A DNA stretch of 64,000 nt from Spiroplasma cantharicola (GTDB taxonomy: Bacteria; Bacillota_I; Bacilli_A; Mycoplasmatales; Mycoplasmataceae), in contig NZ_CP012622.1 of the NCBI RefSeq assembly GCF_001281045.1, positions 806,001 through 870,000 of the forward strand, written 5' to 3'. Positions 43,599 through 55,350 of this stretch are shown one piece after another (the first letter of the stretch is position 1; every line of letters begins with the position of its first letter). The position numbers were made by a program, and so were the translations under genes. The notes beneath the pieces were generated by a model. That model had not been told where the DNA came from. It saw only the letters and a program-made list of their open reading frames with translations, and did not search any database.

Positions 43599-44483
43599 AT
43601 GAAAGTCTTAAAAGTAACACCCAGAGGTTTTTGCCTTGGAGTTGTAGTTTCTATAAAAATGGCAAAAGATACAGTAAAAGCTTATCCAGATAAAAAAATA
43701 TATATGATTGGGCTTTTAGTACATAATAAAATAATTGTAAAAGAGTTAGAAGAACTTGGTATTATAGCTATTGATGATTGAAAAAAATCTCGTTTAGATA
43801 TTATAAAAACAATACCCAAAGGTAGCGTTGTGATTTTTTCAGCACATGGAACTGATTTAAAAGTATTAAAAGTAGCTGAAGAACAAGGATTAATTATTGT
43901 AGATACAAAGTGCGAATGAGTTTTAGAAACAGAAAATATAATAAAAAAATATTTAAATCTTGGTTTTGACATTGTTTTTATAGGAAAGCACGATCATCCA
44001 GAGACAATTGCTTTAACAAGTTTAGATAATAAGAAAATTCATTTAGTTACCAATACTCAAGAAGTTGAAAATTTAAGTATAAGTAATAAAGATATTTTTA
44101 TCACAAATCAAACAACCCTTTCAATAATTGATACTGATTTAATATATAAAAAAATAAAGGAAAAATATGAAAATGCTATTTTTAAAAATGATATTTGTGA
44201 AGCTACTCTTGTTAGACAACAAGCAGTATTAGATTTAGATCCCAAAGAAGTTGATCTTTTATATGTTGTTGGAGATGAAAGAAGTAATAACACAATGAAA
44301 TTAGTGGAATTGGCTTTAAATAAGGGCATAAATTCAATAAGAATAAATCGTAAAGAAGAAATTGAAATTAAGGATTTAAAAAATATTAATACTGTTGCTG
44401 TAACTGCTGGTGCTTCAACATCAAGCATAATTCAAAACCAAGTTATAAAATATCTAGAAGAACTAAAAAACGAAACTCAATAG
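43599..44483 (+). CDS. ispH: 4-hydroxy-3-methylbut-2-enyl diphosphate reductase
   Basis: This 294-residue enzyme performs the last step of the MEP isoprenoid pathway, reducing HMBPP to IPP and DMAPP with a [4Fe-4S] cluster. The cluster cysteines are visible: Cys12 in RGFCLGV, Cys105 in DTKCEWV and a third in DICEATLVRQ. Also present are LVHNK, a HPET motif, QTT and VVGDERSNNT. Start ATG 43599 has GTGAGGT 6 bases upstream. Small differences from common sequences (SNNT instead of SSNT, DTKC instead of DATC) are noted. Isoprenoids are needed for undecaprenol-type lipids and tRNA modification. No other MEP gene is in the window. Confidence 0.9.
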
Positions 44484-44494
44484 TTTCGTTTTTT
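44465..44494. terminator. Bidirectional terminator overlapping ispH 3' end
   Basis: AAAAAACGAAACT and AGTTTCGTTTTTT form a perfect 13-bp stem with loop CAAT. It includes the last ispH codons and stop, and faces the 3' end of the convergent nif3-like gene. Confidence 0.9.
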
Positions 44495-44502
44495 AAATAC
44501 CT

Positions 44503-45297
44503 CTATAAAATAATAAATGTATTTTTAATATCAAATGCACTTATTTTTACTTCATCACTGAATGTTTTTAATAATTTATTTTCTAAGTCATCAATAAAGT
44601 GATTTTCCATATAATGACCTAAAGTTAATAAATCCATTTTATTTTGGTCGGCATAAAGTCATTCATTTCACTTTGCCTCACCTGTTACAAAAAATTCATT
44701 TTGTAATTGTAATTCCATCATTGTAGAAGCTCCAGCCCCTGGTGTTAAATAAATATATTCAATTTCTTTTTCCAAATTTGAATTTCTTGTTAAAAGAGCT
44801 TGCTGTTTTCCAAAAATAAATTTTAATTTTTCAATTACTTCTTTTAAACTTAATGAGCCCAATAATTTTATTTTATATCCTTCATTAAAGACTCCAACCT
44901 TTTCAACATTTTTTACATTTAATTGTGTTTCAATTAAATCAATAATATTTTGTTTTTCACTATTATCATAGTTTGTATGAATGGAAAATACTTGAATTTC
45001 ATTTTTTATACATAAATCATAGATTTCTTTTTTTGCTAAATTCTTCATCTCTATTTCTAAATCAAAAAATAAAAATGGGTGTCTACTAATAATAAAATTT
45101 GATTTATTTGCAATTGCAAACTCCACAACTTCTTTTGTAACATCAAGACAAATAACTATATGAGAAATTTCATCTTGACTTTCTAAGTTATAGACTTCCT
45201 CTAATTGTAAACCAATTTTATCTCATTCAGATGCATTCTTTTGAGGAAAGACATCATTTAAATAGTTAATTAAAGCATTTGCTTTTATTTTATTCAT
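44503..45297 (-). CDS. Nif3-like dinuclear metal-centre protein (DUF34)
   Basis: This 264-residue protein has the Nif3 pattern: WDKIGLQL, ICLDVTKEVVEFA, FIISRHPFLF, VFSIHTNYDN and a C-terminal GEAKWNEWLYA plus LGHYMENHF, where His and Glu residues bind two metals. The exact reaction is unclear for the family. It follows trmK with an 8-bp overlap and ends the dnaG-rpoD-trmK cluster, an order conserved in Firmicutes (B. subtilis yqfN-yqfO). Confidence 0.85.
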
Positions 45298-45985
45298 TAA
45301 TTAAAATTCTCCTTCTTAGAAGTTTACTTATAATCTTTTGTTTTTTTAAAGTCTCTTTATACTTTACATCTTTTTTAGGTATATGTTTTAATAAATTTAA
45401 AAGTTTTTGTTCTTCTTCTAATCATTTTTGTAAAAATAATTTATTGTTTTTTTCACGTTGTAATAAAGGTCCAAATATAATATCTTTTTTATTTTTAATT
45501 TTTGTTCCAGCAAATTTATTAATCTTTATTATTTCATAAATAATTTTATTGTCCTCAATAATTATTTCATTTTCCACAAAATATTTCATTTTTTTCGCTC
45601 AACTTCTAATTGGCTCTAAATTAGTATTTGGTGCAATAACATAAGAATAAATATTTTCATTATCATGTTTTAGAATATCTAAAATAGATGTCGAACCCAT
45701 TCCAGCAATGATACATGAATCGAGTTTTATTTCATTAGAAATAGTTCATTGAATTCCATCTGCAAGTATTGTTTCAACTTTATCTGCAACTCCAAATGAA
45801 GCAATATTATTTTTTGCTACATCAAGTGGTTTTTTTGCAACATCAGTTGCATATATTTTTTTGGCCTTACCATCTTTGGCTAAATAAATTGGAAGATATG
45901 CATGATCTGTTCCAATATCTGCAACAACTTCTCCTTCTGTAATTAATTTGGCCAATGAAAATAATCTCGGTGTTAGAAAACTCAA
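45290..45985 (-). CDS. trmK: tRNA (adenine22-N1)-methyltransferase
   Basis: This 231-residue protein has VADIGTDHAYLPIYLA (SAM-binding motif I), IYATDVAKKPLDVAKNNI and CIIAGMGSTSILDIL, the features of TrmK, which methylates A22 of tRNAs. It starts one codon gap after rpoD (stop at 45988) and overlaps the nif3-like gene. The position next to rpoD is the same as in Bacillus. TGA codons are read as Trp. Confidence 0.88.
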
Positions 45986-45987
45986 TT

Positions 45988-47382
45988 TTATCCTTTAAAG
46001 AAATCTCTTAAGACTCTTGCCTTGGGATTTGATGCAGATGGTTTAAATTTTCTAATTGTTTTTGCTTCAATTTGTCTAATTCTTTCTCTTGTAACTTTTA
46101 ATTCTTTTCCAACTTCTTCTAAAGTTTTTGGTGAATCAAATTTTGAAAGATGCATTTGAATAATTGAACTTTTATATTTTTGAATTCTTTCAATTGATGT
46201 GTCATAGTGAATATCTAAATCAGTTATTTCTTGTTTTAAATCTTCAAAACTATCATCATCACATTCCTCAGCTAGTCTAACTAGTGTTCTTAATTTAGTT
46301 GGTAGAATCCCAAATCTCATTCTAACAACTTTCTCTTCTCTTGGTGCAAGAATATCACAAAATACTTCATCAATAACTTCTCTTAAAGCTTCTTTTTCAG
46401 CATAGTCATCTGGTGATGAGATATCTTTATCTTCAACAAAATCCCCAAAGTGAGTGTCATCTTCATCACCAAATGGTTTTTCTAAACTAACTGGTTCAAT
46501 TGATAATTTTTTAATTTCTATAACTTTTTGTGGAGTTATTCCTTTACCAAAAGTTTTTGCAATTTCTTTTGAAGTTGGATCTCTTCCCAATTCTTGAGTT
46601 AATTGTCTTTCAATTCTTGTAAGTTTGTTAATTGTTTCAACCATATGAACTGGAATACGAATTGTTCTTGCTTGGTCAGCAATAGCTCTAGTTATTGCTT
46701 GACGAATTCATCAAGTAGCATAAGTTGAAAATTTAAATCCTTTTTTATAATCAAATTTATCAACAGCTTTCATTAATCCAATATTTCCCTCTTCAATTAA
46801 ATCAGCAAAGTCAAGTCCTCTATTTAAATGTTTTCTAGCAACAGAAATAACTAATTTAAGGTTTGAAGTAATTAATTTATCTCTACCTTCTTTTGCAATA
46901 ATTGGATCACTGTCCTCTAACATTTTTGCATATTCAACTTCTTCATCTTTTGTTAAGATTTTTGAAGATCCAATCTGATTAAAGTAAGATTTAATAATAT
47001 CTTGAATTTTTGTTTCATTGCTTATTCCCCCAACACGATATTTTACTGGCGCATTGTTTTCATTAGCTTTTTTTAAATCTTTTCTTTCTTTATCTCTTTT
47101 TCTAAATTCACCTTCAAGTTCATCAGCTTCATCTTCATCTTCATCATCGTCATCATCTAAGTCATCTTCGTCTTCAATAAAATCATCTGTAAATACAACT
47201 TCTCTTTTTGCTAGTTCATCAAAAAGTAAACTAATCTCTTCTTCTTCAATATCTTGAAATTTTTTAAAAATAACTTCTTGGATTTCCTCTTGAGCTATCT
47301 CATTATCATTTTTATCTAAATAGATTCAAAGATACTCTTTAAATTCTTCCATTGTTTCAAATTTTTTTAAATTTAATGCCAT
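45988..47382 (-). CDS. rpoD: RNA polymerase primary sigma factor
   Basis: This 464-residue sigma-70 factor has region 2 ([19 protein letters not shown], then [15 protein letters not shown]), region 3 and region 4 ([20 protein letters not shown]), which recognise -10 and -35 elements. The N-terminus has an acidic run of Asp/Glu near residues 68-88. Region 4 carries an extra segment of about 50 residues between RMRFGI and KTLEEVG that is short or absent in sigmaA of Bacillus. The start overlaps the dnaG stop by 1 base with AAGGAG upstream, so the two are coupled. Confidence 0.92.
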
Positions 47383-49337
47383 TATATTTTTCTCCTTTTT
47401 TCATATATTTTATTTCTAAGTTTTAACAGTTCTTCTCGATGCTCTGCATAATTTATTTTTAATTCATTATCATTTGTAGAATTAATTTTTTGACTATAAA
47501 GCATTATTTCATCTTCAATTTTATAAAGTTCAATTGCATCAAAACAATCTTCTAACCCCTTTGGTGATAATGTTTTTTGCAAAGCAGTGAAGTGTCTATT
47601 TTTTATTTCAAAAATATATTCACAATAGTTTTTGTTAAGTTTTTTTATTTCATTTGCTATTTGTTCTCAATTATGACCAACATAACTATTTCTTTTATAT
47701 TGATCAATTATAAAATTAATTGTACGTTTTACATTAATATTTTCAATATTATTTATTTTTTTATCCAAGCTATCAAGCAAGGAATCATTATCCAAAATAT
47801 TTCAAACTATTGCAGCCTCTGCAAAATTTTTTGAGTGATTCTTTTTGACCTCATTAACATTTGCTTGCACTATTTTATCTTTTTTAATAGTTTCATAACC
47901 ATATTCTGGAATTTCAAAATGTGAATTTTCATCCTGGACAAAACTATTTAACATTCTGTTTATATAATCCTGTCCAGGATTGAAATCATCTATATTATTT
48001 TCTTGAGAGTATAGATTATTTGTAGCACTTACTTTTATTTTACTTACCGCTTTATTTAAAGTTTTAAACAAAGTACTTTTCTCAATTTTGGTAATACTTG
48101 CTAGGTTTGCAATAACTGAATCAACAATATTTTCCTTTGATTCATATTTTAAAACTGAGATAACTTTTTCAATAAACTCATTAACTTTTATAGAATTTTG
48201 TATATCTAAATCTTTTGAAAAAAATCTAGTTGCAAAGTTTGCTGGATGAGAACTATTTTCAATCATTTGATTAATTAAATTTTTGTCTCCAGCTTTAACA
48301 AGTTCATCAGGGTCCTTACCTGTATTATTTTCAATTATTGTTACATCAATTTTTCTTTCAAGTAAGAATTGCGATATTTTTAAAGCTGCATTAACACCAG
48401 CTTTATCTCCGTCTAAAAATAATTTATATTTTTTAGCTACTCTTGAAAATAGTTTTAAATGATAATCACTCATTGCAGTTCCCATTATGGCAACCGAATT
48501 TTTAATATCAATGGATTCTAAACTTATTACATCCATAAAGCCTTCTAAAATAATTATTTCATTTTTAATTCTAGCTTCTTTTTTTGCTTTATCAAAATTA
48601 TAAGCTAATTGTGACTTTTTAAAAATTAAATTTTCACTACTATTTTTATATTTAGGTGAGTCGCTTGAGTTAATTACTCTTCCTGAAAACCCAATAATAT
48701 TTGAGTCCTCATTTGTTATTGGAAAAATTAATCTATTTTCAAAAGTACAATTATAATCTATACCACTTTTATAAACAATTGCTGATTCAAAAATATTTTC
48801 TTGAGAAAAACCCAATTTAATTAAATAATCATAGACTTTTACATTTTTTGGACAAAAACCTATTTTAAATCTTTCAATTTCTTGTTCACTAATTTTTCTT
48901 TCCTTCAAATAATTTTTAGCTTTTGTTGAAAGTGAAGATATTAACAATCCATTAAAAAAATTTGCTGCAGCTTTATTTATTTCAAATAATATACTTTCTT
49001 TTGAATTATATTTTTTCTTATCTTCAAACTCTTTTAAGCCATCTATTTTGATATTTAATTCCTTTGCAATTAAAGCAAGAGCTTTAAAAAAAGTTATATT
49101 ATTAAATTCTTGTACAAAAGTAATGACATTACCACCAGTTCCACAAACAAAACATTTAAATATTTTTTTATCAGGCGACACATTCATTGAAGGATCTGAA
49201 TCATCATGAAATGGACAAACTGCTACATAATTTCTTCCTTTTTTTTGAAGGTCAATATATTTGCCAATAACATCAACAATATTAGCTTTTGATAAAACCA
49301 AATCAATTTGATTTTGTGATATTGCCAAACTTATCAC
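47382..49337 (-). CDS. dnaG: DNA primase
   Basis: This 651-residue primase has the CHC2 zinc site (CPFHDD...FKCFVC), the TOPRIM core (IIILEGFMDVISL, LFLDGDKAG) and the RNA-polymerase domain (RVINSSDSPKY region). It makes RNA primers at the replication fork. In-frame TGA splits the gene near 47800 in the standard code; the last 140 residues (DnaB-binding region) continue to the stop at 47382. It begins 7 bp after glyS and is followed by rpoD. Confidence 0.93.
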
Positions 49338-49344
49338 TCCTTAC

Positions 49345-50712
49345 TTAAAATATTTTTGCTAATAGATACTGTTTTAAATTTTTAATTTCAATTCTTTCTT
49401 GATTCATCGTATCTCGATTTCTAACAGTGACACTATTATCTTTTTCAGTATCAAAATCAATAGTTATACAATATGGTGTTCCAATAGCATCTTGTCTTCT
49501 ATAACGTTTTCCAATATTACCAGTTTCATCAAATGTTGCATCAAAATCCAAAAGTAATTCTTTATAAAGTTCATTTGCCCTTTTATTTTGTTGCTTTTGC
49601 AAAGGCATGATTGCTATTGAATATGGAGCCAATTGGTAAGGAAGTTTCATTACAATTCTTTCACCATTATCAATTTTTTCTTCAACATAACTTTGACAAA
49701 AAATTGCTAAAAGCAATCTTTCAACTCCCACACTTGGTTCAATTACATTTGCTATATACTTTTCATTTGTTTCTGGATCTAAATAAGATAAGTCTTGTCC
49801 AGAATGAGTTTGATGTTGCTTTAAATCAAAATCACTTCTATGAGCAATACCTCATAATTCTCCTCTTCCAAAAGGAAAATCAAATTCAATATCAACTGTT
49901 CTTTTTGCATAATGAGCTAATTCATCTTTTTTATGTTCTCTTATTGAATAATTTTTTTTATCAATAAGAATAATTTTTTCTAAAAAGAATTTAACTTTTT
50001 TTAATCAATACTCAAATCAATCATTTGTGTCATTTGGTGAAAAGAAAAATTCTAATTCCATTTGTTCAAATTCTCTTGTTCTAAAAATAAAATTCCCTGG
50101 AGTAATTTCATTTCTAAAAGATTTACCAATTTGTCCAATACCAAATGGCAGTTTTTTTCTTAAAGCTCTTTGTGAATTCTTATATTGTACAAAAATTCCT
50201 TGAGCAGTTTCTGGTCTCAAGTATACTGTTGAAGCTTCATCTTCAACAACACCTTGATTTGTTTTAAACATTAATGTGAACTGTCTAATATTTGTAAAAT
50301 CATTAGCGTTACATTTTGGACAATTTATTGATTTATCTTTAATAAAATCTTCAATTTTTTGATTAGTTCATCCACCAACATTCATGTCTGAAAATTTTTC
50401 TTCAATTAATTTATCAGCTCTAAAACGTGATTTACATTTTTTACAATCAATTAATGGGTCATTAAAATTTCCTAAATGACCTGAAGCTTGTCAAACTTTG
50501 GGATTTAATATTATTGATGAATCTAAACCAATATTATATTCATTTCTTCTTACAAAAAAATCCCATCAAAGTTTTTTTAACTTATTTTTAACTTCTGAAC
50601 CTAAAGGTCCATAATCTCATGAATTTGCAAGTCCACCATAAATTTCTGAGCCAGGAAATACAAATCCCTGTGTTTTTAAATGCGAAATTAGTTTATCTAT
50701 TTCTATTTTCAT
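49345..50712 (-). CDS. glyS: Glycyl-tRNA synthetase, class II alpha2 type
   Basis: This 455-residue enzyme charges tRNA-Gly. It shows [18 protein letters not shown] near the N-terminus, motif 2 [19 protein letters not shown], the motif 3 region [12 protein letters not shown] and a C-terminal anticodon-binding domain. A Cys4 zinc-ribbon insert (DCKKCKS, CPKCNAN) occurs near residues 90-150. Start ATG at 50712 has AGGAG 6 bases upstream. It is the single-chain form, unlike the glyQ/glyS pair of Bacillus at this place in the cluster. Confidence 0.93.
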
Positions 50713-50728
50713 TTTTTCTCCTAACAAT

Positions 50729-50752
50729 AAAAAAAGCAAACATCAAGTTTGC
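50729..50752 (-). terminator. Terminator between recO and glyS
   Basis: GCAAAC/GTTTGC hairpin with a 5-base loop followed by seven T on the minus strand, upstream of the glyS ribosome binding site. It may end the era-recO transcript or act as a leader attenuator for glyS; no T-box signature was seen. Confidence 0.65.
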
Positions 50753-50814
50753 ACATATCGAGATACTTAGGAATTTTCTTATATTAAAGTTGTCTTGTCA
50801 ATACATTATAAGTG

Positions 50815-51597
50815 TTATTTATAATGTTCAGCCACCTTTTCATTTACATTCAATGCCACAGTATCTTTTAATAGATATATTGGCCCTAAATAAAACCCTA
50901 AATTATTTTCATAATAGTTTACTACAATATTGTGAATGACAATTAAATCGGTATATTCATATTTTTGTTCAACATTAAAATGAATTGTTTTTTTATGAAT
51001 ATTTACAAGAACTCTTATAAAAGAATCAGGTTGAACAATTTCTCCTGGTCATAAACATCTTGCACAAACAAAACCATTTTCACTATATTCAAATCTTACA
51101 ATAGGAAAAGTTGTTTTTTTACATCGAATACATCCGTTTAATCTAAAAGGTTGAATTGTTTCTTGAATTAAATGAGTAATAAAAAATAAATAATTTATAA
51201 AGGGGTTTTTATTATTACTTATATTTTCTAAAGTAAAAGTTAACATTTTAAAAATCTTATAATTTTTATTACTAATTTGTTCTATTTGATCAAGAATTTT
51301 AAACATAATTGAACCATAAACATAATTATTATAGTTTTTGGCAATATTAAAATACTCCTTTTTTAGAACACCCGTTTTTAACTTGCTTACTCTATCTTCT
51401 CTTCTCGATTTAAAAATCTCAAAATCACTTCAACTAAAAGTTTGTATTGAATACTTATTTTTTGAAGTTGATTTATTGACACCAGGAGCCATAAAACTTA
51501 GTTTACCAAATTGCTTACTAAAAACTTTAACAATTTTGGCATAATCATCAAAATCATTTGATTCAATAACTACTGCATTTATTTTCGTTGCTCCCAT
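50815..51597 (-). CDS. recO: DNA repair protein RecO
   Basis: This 260-residue protein has the OB-fold N-terminus (AVVIESNDFDDYAKIVKVFS) and a Cys4 zinc site (CIRCKKT...FVCARC) at about residues 165-190, as in RecO, which loads RecA with RecF/RecR during recombinational repair. ATG at 51597 has AGGTGAT at the best spacing; an ATG 6 bases upstream is less likely. It follows era by 9 bp. Sequence identity to typical RecO is visibly low, so the call leans partly on its place after era. Confidence 0.82.
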
Positions 51598-51606
51598 TTT
51601 CATCAC

Positions 51607-52509
51607 CTAATAGCTATCTTTGTCATATCCTAATTGTTTAATTAAAGACGCTGATTGTCTTCATTTTTCTTTTGTTTTAACAAATAACTCTAAATAAAAT
51701 TTTTTATTAAATAATGTTTCAAGTTTTTCGCGAGAATTAATACCAATTGATTTAATTTTACTACCTTTATTTCCAATAATAATTCCCTTCTGACTTTGTC
51801 TTTCACAAATTATTGAAGCAATTACTTTAATAATATCTTTTTTCTCTTCTAATATATCAATTAAAATAGCTACTGAATGTGGAATTTCTTGTTCTGTTTG
51901 TAATAAAATTTCTTCACGAATAACTTCACGAATTAAAAAACGTTCTGGTTGATCTGTAAATGTATCATCGGGATAAAATTTAATTCCTGTTTCAGGTAAG
52001 CTCTTTTTAATTTCATCCAATAACATTGCTAAATTACTACCCATTGTTGATGAAACACACAAAATTTTTTCAAATGTAAAATCTTGTTGTTTTCATTCTT
52101 CAACTTTTTCATTAAGTTGATTTTCTGAAAGTAAATCACTTTTTGTAATAATTAAAAAAACTGGTACTTCTCTTTCTTTTAAAGCATTTAATATAAATCT
52201 ATCATTTTCACCAATAAATTCATCACTTGGTGCTAAAAATAAAATAACATCTACTCCTTTTGTTGAAGATAAAGCAACCTTATTCATGTACCTACCTAAC
52301 TCATGTTGGGCCTTGTGAACTCCTGGAGTATCTACAAAAATATATTGAGCATCTTGGTGAGTTAATATTCCGTTAATACGATTTCTAGTTGTTTGTGCTT
52401 TATTAGTAACTATTGAAACCTTTTTACCTAATAAAGTATTTAATAAAGTTGATTTACCAACATTAGGTCTTCCAATAATACTAATAAATCCTGATCTTAT
52501 TTTTTCCAA
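51607..52509 (-). CDS. era: GTPase Era
   Basis: This 300-residue GTPase has G1 GRPNVGKST, the switch region TTRNRI, G3 DTPG and G4 TKSD, and a C-terminal KH domain (GIIIGNKGSKIKSIG). It binds 16S rRNA and helps assemble the 30S subunit. The start is a TTG codon at 52509, with AGGAG 8 bases upstream; no ATG fits. The gene lies after the multi-pass membrane protein gene (11-bp gap) and before recO, as part of the conserved era-recO-glyS-dnaG-rpoD order. Confidence 0.95.
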
Positions 52510-52520
52510 TTTAATATCTC

Positions 52521-53666
52521 CTAAACTGTATCTTCTGATTTTTCAATTTGTTGTTTATTATCGCGTTCTTCAATAAATTGTTCAAACGCACTATCACTTT
52601 CAAACATATTTAAAACAACTGCTTTAATTTCTTCTCTATCTTTGATTGTTCAAGTATATCTTATAGCTGCTTTTAGTGAAAGTATCCAAGGTATTAATAA
52701 TAATAAATATAAGTATAGATATCACATTCTTCATTGTCATGCTACATTTTGAACCATATAAAGACCATAAATTGTAAATGCAAATAAAAATGCAAAATTA
52801 ACTCAATAAAAAATTAAACTTAAACTATTATATGGTACTACATAGGCAGATAAAAAGATAATATAACCTGCAATTAATAAAACATATTTTACTGCATTAA
52901 AATGTGTGCTGGCAAATATATCCATTAAGTGAAAAATACTTGCTACAAAAATAAGATATCAACCTGTTGATATCATTAATCTTCTTGCAGATATCTCTCC
53001 TGGAGTCACTCAAGTTTTAAAAACAAAACCATTTTCTCTATCTTCGGTTTTTCTATAACGTTCAATTCTTATTCATTCTCTATTTCACATATTTACATCT
53101 GCAAAAACAGATTTTAAAGGCAATCAAGAAAAGACTGCAATAAATATTGCTATAACTCACAATCATTGTGTTCTTATTGCCATTAATAACTCTTGTGGAT
53201 TTGAGAACTTATGAAGTAAACCAACTCAATCAAGAATAAATAAAAAACTGGCATAAAGAAGTGCTTCAGAAATATATAAAATATTAAATATTGCTGTAAA
53301 AACACTCGTCCCTCGCGACATTGTCATATTTAACATAACAATTAAAACAGTTACCATTAAAAATAGATGATATGACTGTATTAAAATAAAAGCATTTAAA
53401 ACATTAATTTGATCTGTGTATAATCACAATTCACTTTCAGGAATTGATGGTGTATTTGCAACATGTTTTTGAACAATAATACGTGCATAAAAGAAAAACC
53501 CAATTCAGATTGCTTGAATTGGAATACTGTATATTACTTTACAACATGCTCTAAGTCTAGAAATATAGTCTCCCTCAGAAACCATTTTTACATGTTTTGA
53601 CTTTAGAAATCTTTTTGTAATGATTTCTCCCAATTTTCCTTTAATAAGTAAATCAGTTTTCTTCAT
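52521..53666 (-). CDS. Multi-pass membrane protein of unknown function
   Basis: This 381-residue protein has about eight hydrophobic segments and many Trp residues, several coded by TGA. Segments include VFTAIFNILYISEALLYASF, LMISTGWYLIFVASIFHLM and MWYLYLYLLLLIPWILSL. A charged C-terminal tail (EERDNKQQIEKSEDTV) is cytoplasmic. No transporter motif was recognised. It lies between the 223-residue membrane protein gene and era, in one operon direction. Confidence 0.75.
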
Positions 53667-53696
53667 ATTTTCACCACCTTTTTTTATAGATATTAA

Positions 53697-54368
53697 TTAC
53701 ATAAATAGAATATTAATTAAAATAAATGAGAAACCAACAAATGGAATTGAACAAGACATTCAATAAATTATTAAATAGTCTTTTCAAACTTTCTCTTTTT
53801 TAGTTAAATTAATTTGTCTAACTTCATCATTTATAACTCTTTTTACTTTAAAAAATTCTAGATATTTAATAAAGGCGCTTAAACCCGCTGCACAAAAAAA
53901 CAATACTCAAATTGAAGCAATCCCTGATGATGAACCCAGTCTTTTCATATCGAATAATCAATAAAAAATATCTAAATATGAGCCCCCAATAATAGTTCCT
54001 ATTGTTAACAATCAAACTCCAGTATACATTCAAGCTTTCTTCTTAATAGTTTTATGGATGTATATTTTTGCATACATTTCATTAAAATATCAAGTTAATT
54101 CTCTTGAATTATATTCCATAGCTCCTCTAAAAATTGTTTTAGCATAGTCAACATCTTTATAAAGTCTTTTTTTATTAATACCAGTTAATTTTGATAATTT
54201 AAGATCATACTTAAGTTTTTCAAATAACTTTTCACCATCAATTGTTGTATGCAATCTCTGATTTAAAATTTTTCTTTGAATTGAAGAAAATATTAAGGGA
54301 GAAAATACTATTATAAATAATCCAATTGCAGCTAATACATCAGTTACTATTGTATCTAATCTAATCAT
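53697..54368 (-). CDS. Membrane protein of unknown function
   Basis: This 223-residue protein has one N-terminal hydrophobic segment (LAAIGLFIIVFSPLIFSSI), a hydrophilic stretch of about 75 residues and three further segments (WLLTIGTIIGGSYLDIF, IWVLFFCAAGLSAFI, PFVGFSFILINILFM). Start ATG has AAAGGGAG upstream. It lies 30 bp before the eight-segment membrane protein gene, so the two probably form a pair. Not recognised. Confidence 0.72.
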
Positions 54369-54402
54369 CTTTTTTTCTCCCTTTAATCTTTTAAAATTAT
54401 AT

Positions 54403-54429
54403 AAAAAAACTAGGTAAAAACCTAGTTTT
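54403..54429 (-). terminator. Terminator of the glpO-glpK-glpF operon
   Basis: AAAACTAGGT and ACCTAGTTTT form a strong stem with a run of T on the minus strand, about 90 bp past the glpF stop. The stretch 54430-54515 shows no other feature. Confidence 0.85.
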
Positions 54430-54515
54430 ATTGAATATATTTTCTTATAGTATTTATTTTTAAAACTCTCTAAGAACTTTTAAATTAAATACTTAGTATA
54501 CTTAAATTTATTAAA

Positions 54516-55292
54516 TTATATTAAAAATAATAATCCTACTGTAACTCCTGCTAATAAAGGAGCTAGAACAGGAACTCAACTATATTTTCAATCAGATGTT
54601 CCTTTATTTTTAATGGGCATTAAAGAGTGAACAAGTCTTGGAGCTAAATCTCTATATGGGTTAATAGCATAACCAGTTGTTCCTCCTAATGATAAACCTA
54701 TTGCTAAAATTGTTGTTCCAACTAAAATTGGACCATAGAAATTTGGCAAACCACTACCATTTGCAAATTTTCCAAAAGATAATATAGCAACAATTAAAAC
54801 TGTTGTTCCTAAAAATTCCATTGCAAAATTAAGTAGAGGATTTCTTTCAGTTGGGATTGTTGAGTGCATAGCAAGTACGTTTGCTTGATCTTCAACTTTA
54901 ACTGATTCTAAAGTTTTTTTAATATGTTTATAGTAAACAAAGTTAACAATTATTTGTCCTAACACTGCTCCTATAAATTGAATTAAAATTACTAAAAACA
55001 ACATTGCCACTGGCGAAAGTCCTGTATAAGCACCAAACCCTAAATTCTTTGTTTTGTCAGAAATTGCAATTGCAATTGTAACTGCTGGATTAAAATGAGC
55101 AACTCCCCCAAAAGCATTTGCAATTAAAGCAGCTGTTAATACTGCCAATGCTCATCCTACTGTTATAGCTAAAAATCCACTATTATTTCCTTTTGTTCCT
55201 TTTAAAACGACATTTGCTACAATTCCATTACCTAAAATAATTAGTAAGGCTGTACCAAATAGTTCTGTTAATATTAATACAGATCAATTCAT
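54516..55292 (-). CDS. glpF: Glycerol uptake facilitator
   Basis: This 258-residue aquaglyceroporin has six hydrophobic segments and two half-helix motifs: FNPAVT (first NPA) and AINPYRDLAPR (second). The second reads NPY where the common form is NPA, with the conserved RD pair that lines the selectivity filter present. Glycerol enters by diffusion and is trapped by GlpK. It is the last gene of the glpO-glpK-glpF operon. Confidence 0.9.
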
Positions 55293-55350
55293 ATTTTTCT
55301 CCCTTTCTTAGGAATACTTTTTTGCTCTTTAAAGTCTTCTATTTATATTT

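Noticed and set aside
47382-49337. Frameshifts or pseudogenes in dnaG, glyS, glpK, glpF and others
   Set aside because: The breaks are only in-frame TGA codons at sites where Trp is plausible. No reading-frame shift is needed.
50713-50814. T-box riboswitch controlling glyS
   Set aside because: Only a terminator hairpin is visible. No specifier stem or T-box sequence fits in the 100-bp gap.
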